DNA from: Onstottus_B arcticum
Lineage (GTDB): Bacteria > Acidobacteriota > Blastocatellia > UBA7656
DNA: 64,000 bases
NCBI GenBank assembly: GCA_038040485.1
Contig: JBBPIE010000002.1
Coordinates: 248,001-312,000, forward strand
Direction of reading: 5' to 3'
The notes beneath the pieces are model-generated. The model was not told where the DNA came from and did not search any database. It was given only the letters and a program-made list of their open reading frames with translations. The first letter of the stretch is position 1. The number at the start of each line of letters is the position of its first letter. Below are positions 53,374 to 62,850 of this stretch, in pieces. The position numbers were made by a program, and so were the translations under genes.

Positions 53374-54225
53374 CTACAGCTCGCCGTTCAACACGATGTT
53401 ATCAACCAAGTGCGTTTCGCCGATGAAGACGGCCGTCGAGACAAGCGTCGGCTTGCTCTGCGGGATCGTTTCAATTGGATCAAGATCAACTGTATCGGTG
53501 ATCGCCACGTAGTCTACTCGAACGAGCGGTTCTGCCTCTATAACCGCGCGCATCGAAGCGATCAGCCTTGCGCTGTCGCGTTCGCCGCCGTTGTGACCCG
53601 AGCGGCAGCGCTCGAGCGCGCGCCTCAGAACCGTAGCTGCTTTGCGCTCTTCGCTTGAGAGGTCAACGTTCCGCGATGAAAGCGCAAGCCCGTCCTCTTC
53701 CCTCACTGTCGGCCCTACGACGATCTCGACTTCCATCGCAAGCTCGCGCACCATCCGCTTGATGATGATGACCTGTTGCGCATCCTTGCGCCCGAAAAAC
53801 GCGAAGCTGGGATGGACAATGTTGAGCAGTTTGTTCAGCGTCGTGGTGACACCGCGGAAATGATCAGGACGCGCCGCGCCTTCGAGCTTGTCGCTCAAAG
53901 CTTCGACGACCGTGCAGGTGACTTCACCTGCGGGGTTAAGGTCCGCGGGCGCCGGAGCGAAGATAAAATCCACTCCTCGAGTGAATGCCAGCTCGGCGTC
54001 GCGCGCGAGATCGGCAGAAGAGCGCTCCGCGTCTTCTTCCGACTGAGCGCGGCTGGTGAGGACCGACACGATGACTGTGTCACACATCTCGCGAGCCGCT
54101 CCCATCAACGACAGGTGCCCTTCATGAAGCGAACCTCGCGTCGCGACAAGTCCAATGCGTTTGCCTGCTCCGCGCAGCTCGCGCGCAATGGAAGCCATTC
54201 GCGGAATGCGGGTGATGATCTCCAT
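53374..54225 (-). CDS. panC: Pantoate--beta-alanine ligase, with altered active-site motifs
   Basis: A 283-residue ATP-dependent ligase, the last step of pantothenate synthesis. Class I nucleotidyl motif is intact: GSLHEGHLSL with His34 and His37, then GRKDAQQ, and LSSRN. Two conserved pantoate-site features differ: the usual PTMG is ATRG at 28-31, and the usual FVNPxQF is LTSRAQS at 56-62, so Asn and Pro are replaced, though Gln61 is kept. It is therefore PanC by overall sequence, but with a changed substrate pocket. No panB or panD is adjacent. Confidence 0.85.
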   Translation of the reverse strand: MEIITRIPRMASIARELRGAGKRIGLVATRGSLHEGHLSLMGAAREMCDTVIVSVLTSRAQSEEDAERSSADLARDAELAFTRGVDFIFAPAPADLNPAGEVTCTVVEALSDKLEGAARPDHFRGVTTTLNKLLNIVHPSFAFFGRKDAQQVIIIKRMVRELAMEVEIVVGPTVREEDGLALSSRNVDLSSEERKAATVLRRALERCRSGHNGGERDSARLIASMRAVIEAEPLVRVDYVAITDTVDLDPIETIPQSKPTLVSTAVFIGETHLVDNIVLNGEL

Positions 54226-54316
54226 GACTGCGGGTGATTATATTGATCCGTCGGAGGTTTGGGAAATCAGGGCAGGCAAAGCGACTGACTGCGGATATGG
54301 AATGTCTTCTCTGCGT

Positions 54317-54405
54317 TGGGCTCTGCGTCTCAGCGTCTCTGCGGTTAGCGAGGTGTGGAGGTTTGACGACTCTCTAACCGCAGAGACGCTGAGACGCAGA
54401 GCCCA
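54317..54405. repeat. Perfect 32-base palindrome, CTAACCGC family
   Basis: Arms 54317-54348 and 54374-54405 are perfect reverse complements with a 25-base loop. Lies between the panC start and the convergent end of the haem-motif gene. Confidence 0.85.
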
Positions 54406-54416
54406 GCGCCGAGAGA

Positions 54417-55559
54417 TCAGGTCTTGACGAAGGTAAATGGCTGGGAACGCGTTCCGTCCGCGTTTTTCACGACAAGAGTCACTGGCACGCCGGCCTCGAT
54501 GTTCTTGCCGGCCTTCTTGCATTTCAAACTGTGCGAAAAGTCTTCCTCATTGACGGTCTTCTGTTTCTCGCCGTTCAGCTCGACCTTGGCGCCCATCTGG
54601 AAGTTCTCGCCGGTTACATACAGTTTCTTGCCGCTGAGTGAGGCTCCGGTGATTCGGGGCGCGGGCAAGCCCGACCCGTCTCCTGCAATAGCGAAGACGT
54701 CAGTTACGACTTCAACCGCGTCGCCGGACTTCTTACCTATCTTGACTCGCAGCTTCGCGTCGGTGCTTGGGGTGTTTGGAATCGTCCACTCGTGGCTGGT
54801 TATCGAAGTGTCGGTCGTAAATAAGATCTGATTGGATATCGGAAACGTCGCGCCATCGTCAGTCGAGTAGCGAAGCTCGGTGTTGTCGATGTTGGATGGA
54901 TTGGTCGTTGTCCAGTCGAGCGCGAACACCGACCCGGCTTGCAGCGTCTGACCATCGGGCAGGGTTTCAAGCGACAACGTCACCAACGTTGTCGGCGAAT
55001 CAACCAACATCGAGTTGGTGTAAATCCAGTCGTCGTCATCCTGCACGCCGCTGTTGTTGGTAGCGTTGCCCGCTACATGGAATCGCACTGTTCCAATGTC
55101 GGTCGCCGGAGCGGTCCATCTTAGTTGCCACGTCCTGCTGCCAGAAAGTGCCGCCATTGTTCCGGCTTCGGAATGTTCGATGTACTGTCTCCCGCCGACG
55201 CCAGTCTCGAAAAGTAGCTTTGTGTTGCTATCAACGGAAGCGAGCGCGCCTGCCTTCTTGCCCAACTGATCGAGCGCGGTCAACTGAAACCCAAATCGAA
55301 TCCGGTTGGCTTGCGAGGTTGTGACCGAAAAAGTGTAAGTCTGACCCGGTTGGTAAACCGCGGGAAGTCCACTGATTCGAACGTTGCCCGGGCCCGTATC
55401 GACCAGGTGTTTGTCGTGACAGGAAGTGCAGTTTCCAAGATCGTTTGGCGCGTTCGTGTAGCCCGGTTCCGGCCCTTGGACTGACGCGTATGCGACGATG
55501 GTCGCGAACAGCATCACAATTGCGATCTGGAGTTTCTGCTTAGCCTGAAACCTTGCCAT
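54417..55559 (-). CDS. Exported choice-of-anchor V/Reeler-like and IPT-domain protein with one haem motif
   Basis: A 380-residue protein. The first methionine of the longer frame gives an unlikely N-terminus; ATG 55559 with GAGAGTGG upstream begins a signal peptide (KLQIAIVMLFATIVAYASVQ). The mature start has one CxxCH (NCTSCHDKH), a c-type haem motif. Then a ~130-residue beta domain with Reeler/choice-of-anchor pattern (RIRFGFQLTALDQLGKKAG), a fibronectin-like domain, and an IPT/TIG domain (APRITGASLSGKKLYVTGEN). It lies 61 bases downstream of DUF1501 and so ends a DUF1800-DUF1501 operon. Its role is probably electron transfer or surface binding on the same export system. Confidence 0.72.
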   Translation of the reverse strand: MARFQAKQKLQIAIVMLFATIVAYASVQGPEPGYTNAPNDLGNCTSCHDKHLVDTGPGNVRISGLPAVYQPGQTYTFSVTTSQANRIRFGFQLTALDQLGKKAGALASVDSNTKLLFETGVGGRQYIEHSEAGTMAALSGSRTWQLRWTAPATDIGTVRFHVAGNATNNSGVQDDDDWIYTNSMLVDSPTTLVTLSLETLPDGQTLQAGSVFALDWTTTNPSNIDNTELRYSTDDGATFPISNQILFTTDTSITSHEWTIPNTPSTDAKLRVKIGKKSGDAVEVVTDVFAIAGDGSGLPAPRITGASLSGKKLYVTGENFQMGAKVELNGEKQKTVNEEDFSHSLKCKKAGKNIEAGVPVTLVVKNADGTRSQPFTFVKT

Positions 55560-55620
55560 CTTTCCACTCTCTCGTCCGGCTCGAAACCAGCGCCGTGTTG
55601 TCGCGCCGGTCGCGCTCAGC

Positions 55621-56955
55621 TTAACCAAGGAAACCAACATTCGAATCCTTGAACTGCGAGCCCAGTATCGAGCCGGCATCCGCATCCAGCCACTTGCTCA
55701 AGATCGTTGCGTAGACTTCGCGGAAGTCGAGCTTGAACTTCAGGTTGCGCGCATTGTCGAGGTCAGTGAGCGACGGCTGCTCCCCGTAGAGCTTGCCGCC
55801 CTGGACCGGATTGCCGATGACCATCAACTCAGACGCCGTCCCATGATCGCACCCATGCGAGGCATTCTCGTTCGGACGCCGGCCGAACTCAGAAAAGGTC
55901 ATCAGCACCACGTTGTCCGCCAGCCCGTGTGCCGCCATGTCATCGTAGAAGGTCTTGATGCCAAGCGAGAGCGCCTTCAGCAACACCGCGTGCTCGCCCT
56001 TGGTCTTGTCGGTATAGTTGTCGGCAGCGGTGCCGATCTCTTGCGAGTGGTGGTCGAACCCCCCCAACTGCACGTAAAGCAGATTCGCTTCCGGGATCGT
56101 CGTGACGATCTGAGCAACCATCTTTAAGGCATTACCAAACTGAACGGCCTGCGCGGAAGGCTGGTTGTTAGTCGGATAGGTCGCGCCAGGTGTGTAGGTT
56201 TGCACCGCTTGCCGGAGTTGCGCAGACCCGGCCTCAGCGTCGAAACCCGCCCTCGCTACCGCGTTGATAAAAGTGTCCGCATCGAAGCTCCGTGAGTTCG
56301 TAGATTTGAACGTGTTCAGTTGGTTGTTTCTGTCACCCGCGTTTCGTTGGTCGGTCTGATACTGATAGTTGACGAACGGGTCAGCCCCGTTTGCAGGTGC
56401 GATGTTGGGAACCACCACTTGTTGAGCAAAAAAAGCCTTCGGCAGCGAGCCGCCTATCGATAGCGCCGATAAGCTGGATTGGCCGAGCAGCTTCTGGTCC
56501 GCATATCTGCCTAGCCAGCCGGATCCGGCGCCGGTCAGGTTAGCCGTCATCCAGATGTCGGTCGAGAAGAAATGCGACTGGTTCGGGTTGGGGTAACCAA
56601 CTCCGAGCACGACCGCGACCTTGCCGGCATCGTACAGAGACTTCAACTCGTTCATCGCCGGATTAAATCCGAACGAAGTGTTTCCGAGAATCGTGGAAGC
56701 GCCGTTGGCGTCCTTGAGTTCGGTGTCCTTGAACCCGATAGTCGGCCGCAAGCTCAAATAGTTCGAGTCAGTGTAAGGAATGACGGTGTTGAGCCCGTCA
56801 TTTCCGCCACCCTGTTGGATCACCACGAAAATCCTGCGGTTGGCAGCCGGCTGCTGGCCCAGTGCGCTGCCGCCCATCCACAGTCTGGGCATCACCAGAC
56901 TGACCGTTACCGCTCCAGCGCTTCGCTTGATGAATTGTCTTCTGTTTATCGCCAT
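55621..56955 (-). CDS. DUF1501 protein, twin-arginine-like export signal (copy 1)
   Basis: A 444-residue protein. The N-terminus MAINRRQFIKRSAGAVTVSL has the twin-arginine RRQFIKR signal. IFVVIQQGGGNDGLNTVIPY, AVVLGVGYPNPNQSHFFSTDIW, LLYVQLGGFDHHSQEIG and MTFSEFGRRPNENASHGCDHGTASELMVIG are the alkaline-phosphatase-like sulfatase-type landmarks of DUF1501, with acidic and His metal ligands. The stop of DUF1800 is 10 bases before its start. Such pairs are common in planctomycetes and acidobacteria with surface or cytochrome roles still undefined. Confidence 0.88.
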   Translation of the reverse strand: MAINRRQFIKRSAGAVTVSLVMPRLWMGGSALGQQPAANRRIFVVIQQGGGNDGLNTVIPYTDSNYLSLRPTIGFKDTELKDANGASTILGNTSFGFNPAMNELKSLYDAGKVAVVLGVGYPNPNQSHFFSTDIWMTANLTGAGSGWLGRYADQKLLGQSSLSALSIGGSLPKAFFAQQVVVPNIAPANGADPFVNYQYQTDQRNAGDRNNQLNTFKSTNSRSFDADTFINAVARAGFDAEAGSAQLRQAVQTYTPGATYPTNNQPSAQAVQFGNALKMVAQIVTTIPEANLLYVQLGGFDHHSQEIGTAADNYTDKTKGEHAVLLKALSLGIKTFYDDMAAHGLADNVVLMTFSEFGRRPNENASHGCDHGTASELMVIGNPVQGGKLYGEQPSLTDLDNARNLKFKLDFREVYATILSKWLDADAGSILGSQFKDSNVGFLG

Positions 56956-56965
56956 CGCACTCCTC

Positions 56966-58375
56966 CTAGTTCAACTGGAACTCCGGCAGGCACATGATCT
57001 GGTGAACCAGCCCGCGGACCTTCTTGTCGATCAGCGCGTCGCTATTCGTGAAGTCGGCCGGCTGTCCGTTGTCGCCCGTCTCGAGATAGGCCTGCAGCGT
57101 CTTGCGGGTGCCGCCTCCAATGTCGAGGGGTCCGAGCGCCGCGAGGAGCTTCTTGACCGTTTTCTTGGGATTGCTCTTTGTGAAGCTCTTGAGTTTTTCG
57201 TTCGATATCGAGATTCCCGGGTTGGTGGTGTTCCGGTTCGTCGCGAAGATGTTCGTGTAGTTGAAGCGCTCGAGCATGCTTGCGGTGTTTACCCATCCCA
57301 GGTTGAATTCCCATCCGGCGACGTCGGGCGGAGCATAGATATCCTGGCCCATATTCCGCCCGGAGTTCGGCGGAACCGAAGAACCGCCGCGGTTGTTCGG
57401 CAAGCCCGGGTTGTAGTCGGCGCCAAGCATTCGAACCGCCCCCACCACGAGTTCCACCGGACTCTTCACAAGCGAGAAGAGTGCTCGCTCGCTGAAGAAC
57501 TCATCCGAAACGAAGATCGCGCGCACAAGTTCCTTGATCGAATGGTTGTTGTTCAAGTAGACATTCGCGAAGTTGTCGATGGTCTTCTTGTCTGCGCTGC
57601 TGCTGGTCATCGGATAGACGAAGAAGTTGAACAGCTTCCAGGTGAGGTAGCGCGCAGTGGCCGTTTTGGCGCTCAAGATCGTGATCACGTCCTGCCCGCT
57701 GAAGTTCGATTGCTGGCCGTATATTATCTTGGTGCCGTTGTCGTGCTGATTGGCATTCAACTGGAAAGCGAACGGCGGGCGCCTTTGGTAGTTCCACCCC
57801 GTAAAAGCCCGTGCAACCTCCTTAACGTCCTGCTCGGTGTAGTTCTCCGCGCCGGTGACCACGTCGGTGATCCCCATCGTGAACAGCTCTTGAAGCTCGC
57901 GGCCGAAGTTCTCGTTGGCGTTGCCAAGGACATTGGTGATGTTGTCCAGCCAGATGAGCATCGCCGGGTCTTGTGAGACCTTCAGCAGCAGGTCGTCGAA
58001 CCGCCCCAGCGCATTGGCGCGCAGGAGGCTGTTCTGGTTGAACATGAAAAAGTCCTGCACCTTGGCGCTCGACGTCGCGAAATGGTTGTGCCAGAAGAGT
58101 GTGATCTTCTCTTCAAACTGGCGTTTGGTGGTGAACATCCGCGTGTACCACAAGCGCCGAATCTCGCCGTTGTTGATGTCTTGCGGATCGGTGAAGTCGA
58201 AGCTCGACGCGAGCAGACTGTCCATGGCGGAGTTATTGATCTGGCCGAAGTTGATAAGAAAATCAACAGCGCCTTCTCGCCCGCGAGCAGCAAGGTCGTC
58301 GATCTCGTCAGACGGACCGCCGAAGCCTGCCCGCCTCAGCAAGTGTGCAGCTTCGTCATAGCTTAGAGTTGCCAT
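56966..58375 (-). CDS. DUF1800 protein (copy 1)
   Basis: A 469-residue protein. MATLSYDEAAHLLRRAGFGG at the start and the block KITLFWHNHFATSSAKVQD, NENFGRELQELFTMGITDVV, and YTEQDVKEVARAFTGW are the DUF1800 landmarks. No signal peptide is seen. GGAGAGC precedes ATG 58375. First gene of the DUF1800-DUF1501-haem protein cluster. Its paralog at 60687 shares nearly every motif. In the family, DUF1800 is presumed to act with DUF1501 at the cell surface; the biochemical activity is unknown. Confidence 0.88.
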   Translation of the reverse strand: MATLSYDEAAHLLRRAGFGGPSDEIDDLAARGREGAVDFLINFGQINNSAMDSLLASSFDFTDPQDINNGEIRRLWYTRMFTTKRQFEEKITLFWHNHFATSSAKVQDFFMFNQNSLLRANALGRFDDLLLKVSQDPAMLIWLDNITNVLGNANENFGRELQELFTMGITDVVTGAENYTEQDVKEVARAFTGWNYQRRPPFAFQLNANQHDNGTKIIYGQQSNFSGQDVITILSAKTATARYLTWKLFNFFVYPMTSSSADKKTIDNFANVYLNNNHSIKELVRAIFVSDEFFSERALFSLVKSPVELVVGAVRMLGADYNPGLPNNRGGSSVPPNSGRNMGQDIYAPPDVAGWEFNLGWVNTASMLERFNYTNIFATNRNTTNPGISISNEKLKSFTKSNPKKTVKKLLAALGPLDIGGGTRKTLQAYLETGDNGQPADFTNSDALIDKKVRGLVHQIMCLPEFQLN

Positions 58376-58594
58376 AGATTGCTCTCCTTACGTCGAATCC
58401 GGCGGCCGGGCCGCGCGCAGTCGATATTCAAAACTTCTCGTGAAACAACGCGTCGAAACTGAATGACGGGACCTCGCCTATCGGGGGACTAACTAGTGCG
58501 CGGTTTGCCTCGTCACGCTTGCTGAAGGGATCAGAATCAATCCCGCCACATCAGACTCCCAGCAAGTCGGGAAAGTCTGGAAAAAACCCGCGCG

Positions 58595-59131
58595 TCACCC
58601 CGATACATCCGCCGCCGCCCGACTGCGGCTGCGCTCCCACTCCACGCGCGTCGAAAAAGCCGTTGGGGAAATTGCTCTCTGCACGGCAAGGATGCCGTCC
58701 AGATGATCGACTTCGTGCTGCAGCAGCTCCGATAAGTCGCCGTTGGCTTCGATAACCCGCCCGGCGCCTCGCTCGTCAAGGTACTCGACTCGAACATCGA
58801 CTGCTCTGCGCACGCGGACCATTAGATCCGGGAAGCTGAAGCAATCGTCCCAGAGCTCCATTTGTCGGGGGCTCGCCCAGGCGATGTGAGGATTGATGAG
58901 GGCTCCACAAAATCCGCCAGGCTGCATACGAATAAAGATCACGCGTTTGAGTACGCCGATCTGCGGGGCAGCTATCCCACGCCCAAACCCGGTCGCTTCA
59001 CGAAAGCCCGCCAGCGTCTCGCTCAAGTCACGAATCACCGACTCAGTATCGGGAGAGGAAGGATCTTCCACGGCGAGAGATTTCTGCCATAACGTAGCAT
59101 TGCCGAGTTGTAGAATCTCTCTCGCGGGCAT
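58595..59131 (-). CDS. def: Peptide deformylase
   Basis: A 178-residue enzyme removing the formyl group of new proteins. Motif I is GRGIAAPQIG (usual GxGxAAxQ), motif II is WDDCFSFPD (the EGCxS motif with Asp-Asp-Cys; Cys is the metal ligand), and motif III is LQHEVDHLDGIL (HExxH). The changed Glu-Gly before the Cys places it in a divergent deformylase subgroup. It lies between the two DUF1800/DUF1501 clusters. No fmt gene is adjacent. Confidence 0.88.
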   Translation of the reverse strand: MPAREILQLGNATLWQKSLAVEDPSSPDTESVIRDLSETLAGFREATGFGRGIAAPQIGVLKRVIFIRMQPGGFCGALINPHIAWASPRQMELWDDCFSFPDLMVRVRRAVDVRVEYLDERGAGRVIEANGDLSELLQHEVDHLDGILAVQRAISPTAFSTRVEWERSRSRAAADVSG

Positions 59132-59374
59132 AGAAGTCCATCGACGTATCGTGTCCGGCGTGTGTGTTTCTGAGTTCGCTTGTACTGACGGCGAATTATA
59201 ACGCAGCGGTGAGGGCTGACAAAGAGTTTCCCGGGCAGAAGTTCGTAGTTCGTAGTCCGTAGTTCGTAGTCCGTGGTACTTAGTCTTTTTGGCCCTTTGC
59301 CCCTTTTGTCCTTTTGGTCCTTCTAGTCTCTTTGGTCCTTTTGGTCTCTCTGGTCCTTTGGTGGTCTAACCGGC
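59132..59374. repeat. Low-complexity repeat tract upstream of the second DUF1501 end
   Basis: A GTTCGTAGTCC-type tandem (59241-59275) is followed by a pyrimidine-rich CTTTTGGTCC-type tandem (59284-59362). Both are simple-sequence arrays and could vary in length. No gene. Confidence 0.7.
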
Positions 59375-60673
59375 TCAACCAAGAAACCCGGCGTTCGCAT
59401 ACTGCGCGCCAAGCACGGCCTTCGAGTCTACGTTCAACCACTTGTCCAGAATGGTCGAGTAAACCTCTCGAAAGTCAGTCGTGAACTCGGTGTTCCCCCC
59501 GTTGCGGTCCAGCACGGAGGCCGCCAACGAAGGCTGCGAGCCATACAGCCCGCCGTGTACCGCGTTGCCGATCACTAACACCGGCGCCGCCGTGCCGTGG
59601 TCGGTGCCAAACGACGCGTTTTCGCCCGGCCGCCGCCCGAACTCCGACCACTGCATCATCACCACTTGATCGGCGAGGTTGTGCTCTTGCAAGTCGTCGT
59701 AGAAAAGTTTCACGGCTTGCGAGAACCAGCGCAACAGGAGCGCATGATCACCAATCAGCTTGTTGGTCCGATCGTTTCTGTTTCCGATCTGATCCGAGTG
59801 ATTGTCAAAGCCGCCCAGGGTGACATAGAGCAGGGACGCTTCGGGAACCGTGGTCATTAGCTGAGCGACCATCCGCAAGCCAACCGCGAGCGGATTGTTT
59901 GGCGGGTAAACAACCGACGACGAGTAGCTATTCACCGACCTTTGAACTTGCTGAGCGCCTTGCACTGATTCAAACGCGGTGCTGTTTATCGCTCCGAGAA
60001 AAGTGTCTTGCGGAAAGAAGCGGCTGGCGTTCTCGTTGAACGCATTCAACTGGTTGGCAGAGTCACCCGGGTAGCCGGGATCGGCAAGGAAGTTGTAGAG
60101 CGAAAAGTTGACTATGCTTGGAACGACGACCTTGCTTGCGTTTAAGCTCTTGGGCAAATCGAGGCTGCCAATCGAAACCGCCGAAAGACTCGGAGCTCCC
60201 ACAAGCGCGAGGTCAGCATACTTGCCGAGCCAGCCTCGGCTTGCAAGCCCGCTTGTATCGGCCGTGTGCCAGATATCCATCGCTAGAAAGTGCGAAAGAG
60301 TTTGGTTGGGATAACCGGCTCCAAGCACAATTGCGACCTTGCGTTGATCATACAGGTCCTTGATCTCACTCATCGCGGGGTGAAGGCCAAACGGTCCGTC
60401 GCTCAGGATGGTGGAGCGCCCGTTGCCATCTTTGAGTTCCCCTTCCTTAAGCGCAAGTGTCGGCCGCAGGCTGTAGTAGCGTGAGTCGGTGTATGGAACC
60501 ACTGTGTTAAACCCGTCGTTGCCGCCAGCTAATTGGATGACTACAAACTTGCGATTCGGGTTGAATGAAGGTTGCTCGCCACGAGCTTCGCCGAGCCAAA
60601 GCTTCGGCAGCACCAGCCCAACCGTGACCATCCCGGCGCTCCGCTTGATGAACTGTCTCCGAGTGACTGGCAT
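59375..60673 (-). CDS. DUF1501 protein, twin-arginine-like export signal (copy 2)
   Basis: A 432-residue paralog of 55621-56955. It starts MPVTRRQFIKRSAGMVTVGL, and has FVVIQLAGGNDGFNTVVPY, AIVLGAGYPNQTLSHFLAMDIW, LLYVTLGGFDNHSDQIG and MQWSEFGRRPGENASFGTDHGTAAPVLVIG. The pair order (DUF1800 then DUF1501, 13 bases apart) is the same as in the first cluster, so the two arose by segment duplication. It lacks the third, haem-motif gene after it. Confidence 0.88.
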   Translation of the reverse strand: MPVTRRQFIKRSAGMVTVGLVLPKLWLGEARGEQPSFNPNRKFVVIQLAGGNDGFNTVVPYTDSRYYSLRPTLALKEGELKDGNGRSTILSDGPFGLHPAMSEIKDLYDQRKVAIVLGAGYPNQTLSHFLAMDIWHTADTSGLASRGWLGKYADLALVGAPSLSAVSIGSLDLPKSLNASKVVVPSIVNFSLYNFLADPGYPGDSANQLNAFNENASRFFPQDTFLGAINSTAFESVQGAQQVQRSVNSYSSSVVYPPNNPLAVGLRMVAQLMTTVPEASLLYVTLGGFDNHSDQIGNRNDRTNKLIGDHALLLRWFSQAVKLFYDDLQEHNLADQVVMMQWSEFGRRPGENASFGTDHGTAAPVLVIGNAVHGGLYGSQPSLAASVLDRNGGNTEFTTDFREVYSTILDKWLNVDSKAVLGAQYANAGFLG

Positions 60674-60686
60674 TTCAACTCTCCTT

Positions 60687-62129
60687 CTAGTTCAACTGAT
60701 ACTCCGACAGACACATAATCAGGTGAACCAACCCGCGCACTTTCTTGTCTATCGTCTGATCGTCGCGCGTAAAGCCGGCCGGGTTTCCCTGATCGTCTGA
60801 TTCCAAATAGGTCCTGAGCGTGCGGATCGTCGCGGACCCGACATCGAGCGGCCCAAGCACGGATAGGAATTTCTTCACCGTCTTCTTCGCGTTCTTCTTT
60901 GTGAGCGACCTGAGCTGTTCGTGCGACAACCAGAGCCCAGGCGCATCAAGGTTCCGTGTCCGGTTGATCGCCAGGATGTCGGCGAACGTGAAGCGATTGA
61001 GCAGAGTCGAGGTGTTTATCCAGGACAGGTTGAGTCTCCAGCCCGCGACGTCGGGCGGATTGAACAACTCCTGTCCGAGGAATATGGAGACTCCCGCCAG
61101 GATGTTCGCGTTCTCCTGATTGCCGCTGGTTCCCGGATTGTAGCGAGCCCCAAGCGCGCGGATTGCGCCGACTATCAACTCGACCGGTGACTTCACGAGT
61201 GCGAACCTCGCGCGGTCGCTGAAGAACTCGTCCGATGTAAAGATCGCTCGGACAAGCTCCCTGATCGAGTGGTTGCTGTTCAGATAGACACGCGCGAACT
61301 TTTCGATGGTGTTCTTGTCGGCGGTGCTGTCGGTTAGCGGATACACGAAGAAATTGAAGAGCTTCCAGGTCACGTATCGCGCGGTCGCCGGCCGCGCGCT
61401 CACTATGCCGATGATATCCGCACCGTTGTAGTTGCTCTCCTTCCCATAAACCGTCTTCGTTCCATTGTCGTGTTCGGGAGGATTCTCGATGAAGGTGTAG
61501 CTGTACGGGTTCGGATCCAGGCGCGGGTGAAAGAACTTCGATCCGGTAAATGCCCGAGCTATTTCTTGAACATCCGTCTCAGTGTAGTTCAACTCGCCGG
61601 TCACGACGTCCCTGATCCCCATAGTGAACAGCTCCTGAAGCTCGCGACCGAAGTTCTCGTTGGGCTTCCCTGCGATGTTGGTGACGCCATCCAGCCAGAT
61701 CAGCATAGCTGGGTCCTGCGCGACCCTGAGTAGCAAGTCGTCGAACCTGTCCAAAGCGTGACCGCGAAGCGTGAGGTTCTGCACATACATGAAGATGTCG
61801 TCCACCTTCGAAGCGGCGGTAGCGAAGTGGTTGTGCCAGAACAGGGTCATCTTCTCTTCAAACGGCCTGCGAGTATGAGTCATTCGCGTGAACCACCAGC
61901 GCTCAAGCTCACCCCGGTTGAACTTCGTGAATTCGGCTGGGTTCGAGAAGTCAAAGCTGCTTCGCAACAGATCGTTCAACTCCGTGTTGTCAGTTTGCTG
62001 GTAGTTAATGAGAGTATCGACAGCCCCTTCGCGCCCCTGGAGGGCCAGCTGGTCGATCTCTTCGGGGCTGCCGCCAAGGCCCGCGCGCCTCAACAGGTGC
62101 GCCGCTTCATCGTAAGTGAGACTTGCCAT
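60687..62129 (-). CDS. DUF1800 protein (copy 2)
   Basis: A 480-residue paralog of 56966-58375. GGAGG is eight bases before ATG 62129, so the longer open frame (62156) is not used. MASLTYDEAAHLLRRAGLGG, KMTLFWHNHFATAASKVDD, NENFGRELQELFTMGIRDVV, and YTETDVQEIARAFTGS match its paralog in order, and the ends share LVHLIMCLSEYQLN / LVHQIMCLPEFQLN. The N-terminus has no signal peptide. Confidence 0.88.
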   Translation of the reverse strand: MASLTYDEAAHLLRRAGLGGSPEEIDQLALQGREGAVDTLINYQQTDNTELNDLLRSSFDFSNPAEFTKFNRGELERWWFTRMTHTRRPFEEKMTLFWHNHFATAASKVDDIFMYVQNLTLRGHALDRFDDLLLRVAQDPAMLIWLDGVTNIAGKPNENFGRELQELFTMGIRDVVTGELNYTETDVQEIARAFTGSKFFHPRLDPNPYSYTFIENPPEHDNGTKTVYGKESNYNGADIIGIVSARPATARYVTWKLFNFFVYPLTDSTADKNTIEKFARVYLNSNHSIRELVRAIFTSDEFFSDRARFALVKSPVELIVGAIRALGARYNPGTSGNQENANILAGVSIFLGQELFNPPDVAGWRLNLSWINTSTLLNRFTFADILAINRTRNLDAPGLWLSHEQLRSLTKKNAKKTVKKFLSVLGPLDVGSATIRTLRTYLESDDQGNPAGFTRDDQTIDKKVRGLVHLIMCLSEYQLN

Positions 62130-62466
62130 AGACGAACCTCCCGCGCGCTTGATCACCAGGAACTCGCATCGCTCGAACTTCGGCGTCGCGTGTTCTCGTG
62201 GAACCAGGTATTAGTCGCTTCAACAAGTCAAGCATATGACTCCGCCGGATCCACGAAGTTAGCTCTGGAGCTTAAGAACACTAAGCACGCTGACCATTCT
62301 AGCCCACCAATTGCCGCAGTCAAACGAGGAATCGGCCGGGTTGCGCCGAGGAATATGCTGGGCGGACGCCTCTTGTGAGACAGCCGCGGGCTCGTGTATC
62401 CTAGTTTGGCTTGGGAGAGATCTTAAGCCTCATCCAAGAATATCGAAGTAAAGGAGACTCGGTTTT
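62130..62466. other. Intergenic region, no clear feature
   Basis: 337 bases between divergent DUF1800 copy 2 and PilZ. Only the Shine-Dalgarno AAAGGAG just before 62467 is clear; the promoters for both directions must lie here, but no good -35/-10 pair was recognised. Confidence 0.5.
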
Positions 62467-62781
62467 ATGAGCGCTACGGTGTCCGCCCCGGCTAAGAGTC
62501 GCGAGCTAGCGGGGTCAGTTCGAGGGCGCTGCGAAGTTAACGGCAGCGCACGCGAGTGCCGCATCCTCAATCTGAGTGGGGAGGGAGCTTTTGTCGAGAG
62601 CTTCGTACCGGCGCTGAAGGGTTCGACGGTGATGCTGGAGTTTCAACTGCCAAATGGCGATGTCGTGACGACGACCGGAGTGGTTAGCCATCACGAGTTC
62701 AAGAGCGGATTCGACGTCGTGTTCACCGGGCTGTCATCAGCCGGCCGCAACCAGATTAACAGTTTCCAGCTTGGGTCGTAG
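62467..62781 (+). CDS. PilZ-domain protein
   Basis: A 104-residue, single-domain protein. AAAGGAG precedes ATG 62467. It has the core RILNLSGEGAFVES, a form of the (D/N)xSxxG motif, then LEFQLPNGDVVTTTGVVSHH; the N-terminal RxxxR c-di-GMP motif is represented only partly by RGRCEV. So it is a PilZ-like adaptor that may bind cyclic di-GMP or serve as a non-binding structural version. It ends at the terminator 62851-62880. Confidence 0.75.
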   Translation: MSATVSAPAKSRELAGSVRGRCEVNGSARECRILNLSGEGAFVESFVPALKGSTVMLEFQLPNGDVVTTTGVVSHHEFKSGFDVVFTGLSSAGRNQINSFQLGS

Positions 62782-62850
62782 CGGGACTCGGTCGACAGCA
62801 ATCGATTTTTTGAAGCTCAGCGACATGATTGTTGCTTGAGCACAGAAGCA

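Noticed and set aside
56780..57976. 398-codon frame opposite DUF1501/DUF1800 copy 1
   Set aside because: It spans the ends of two real genes on the other strand and has no signature.
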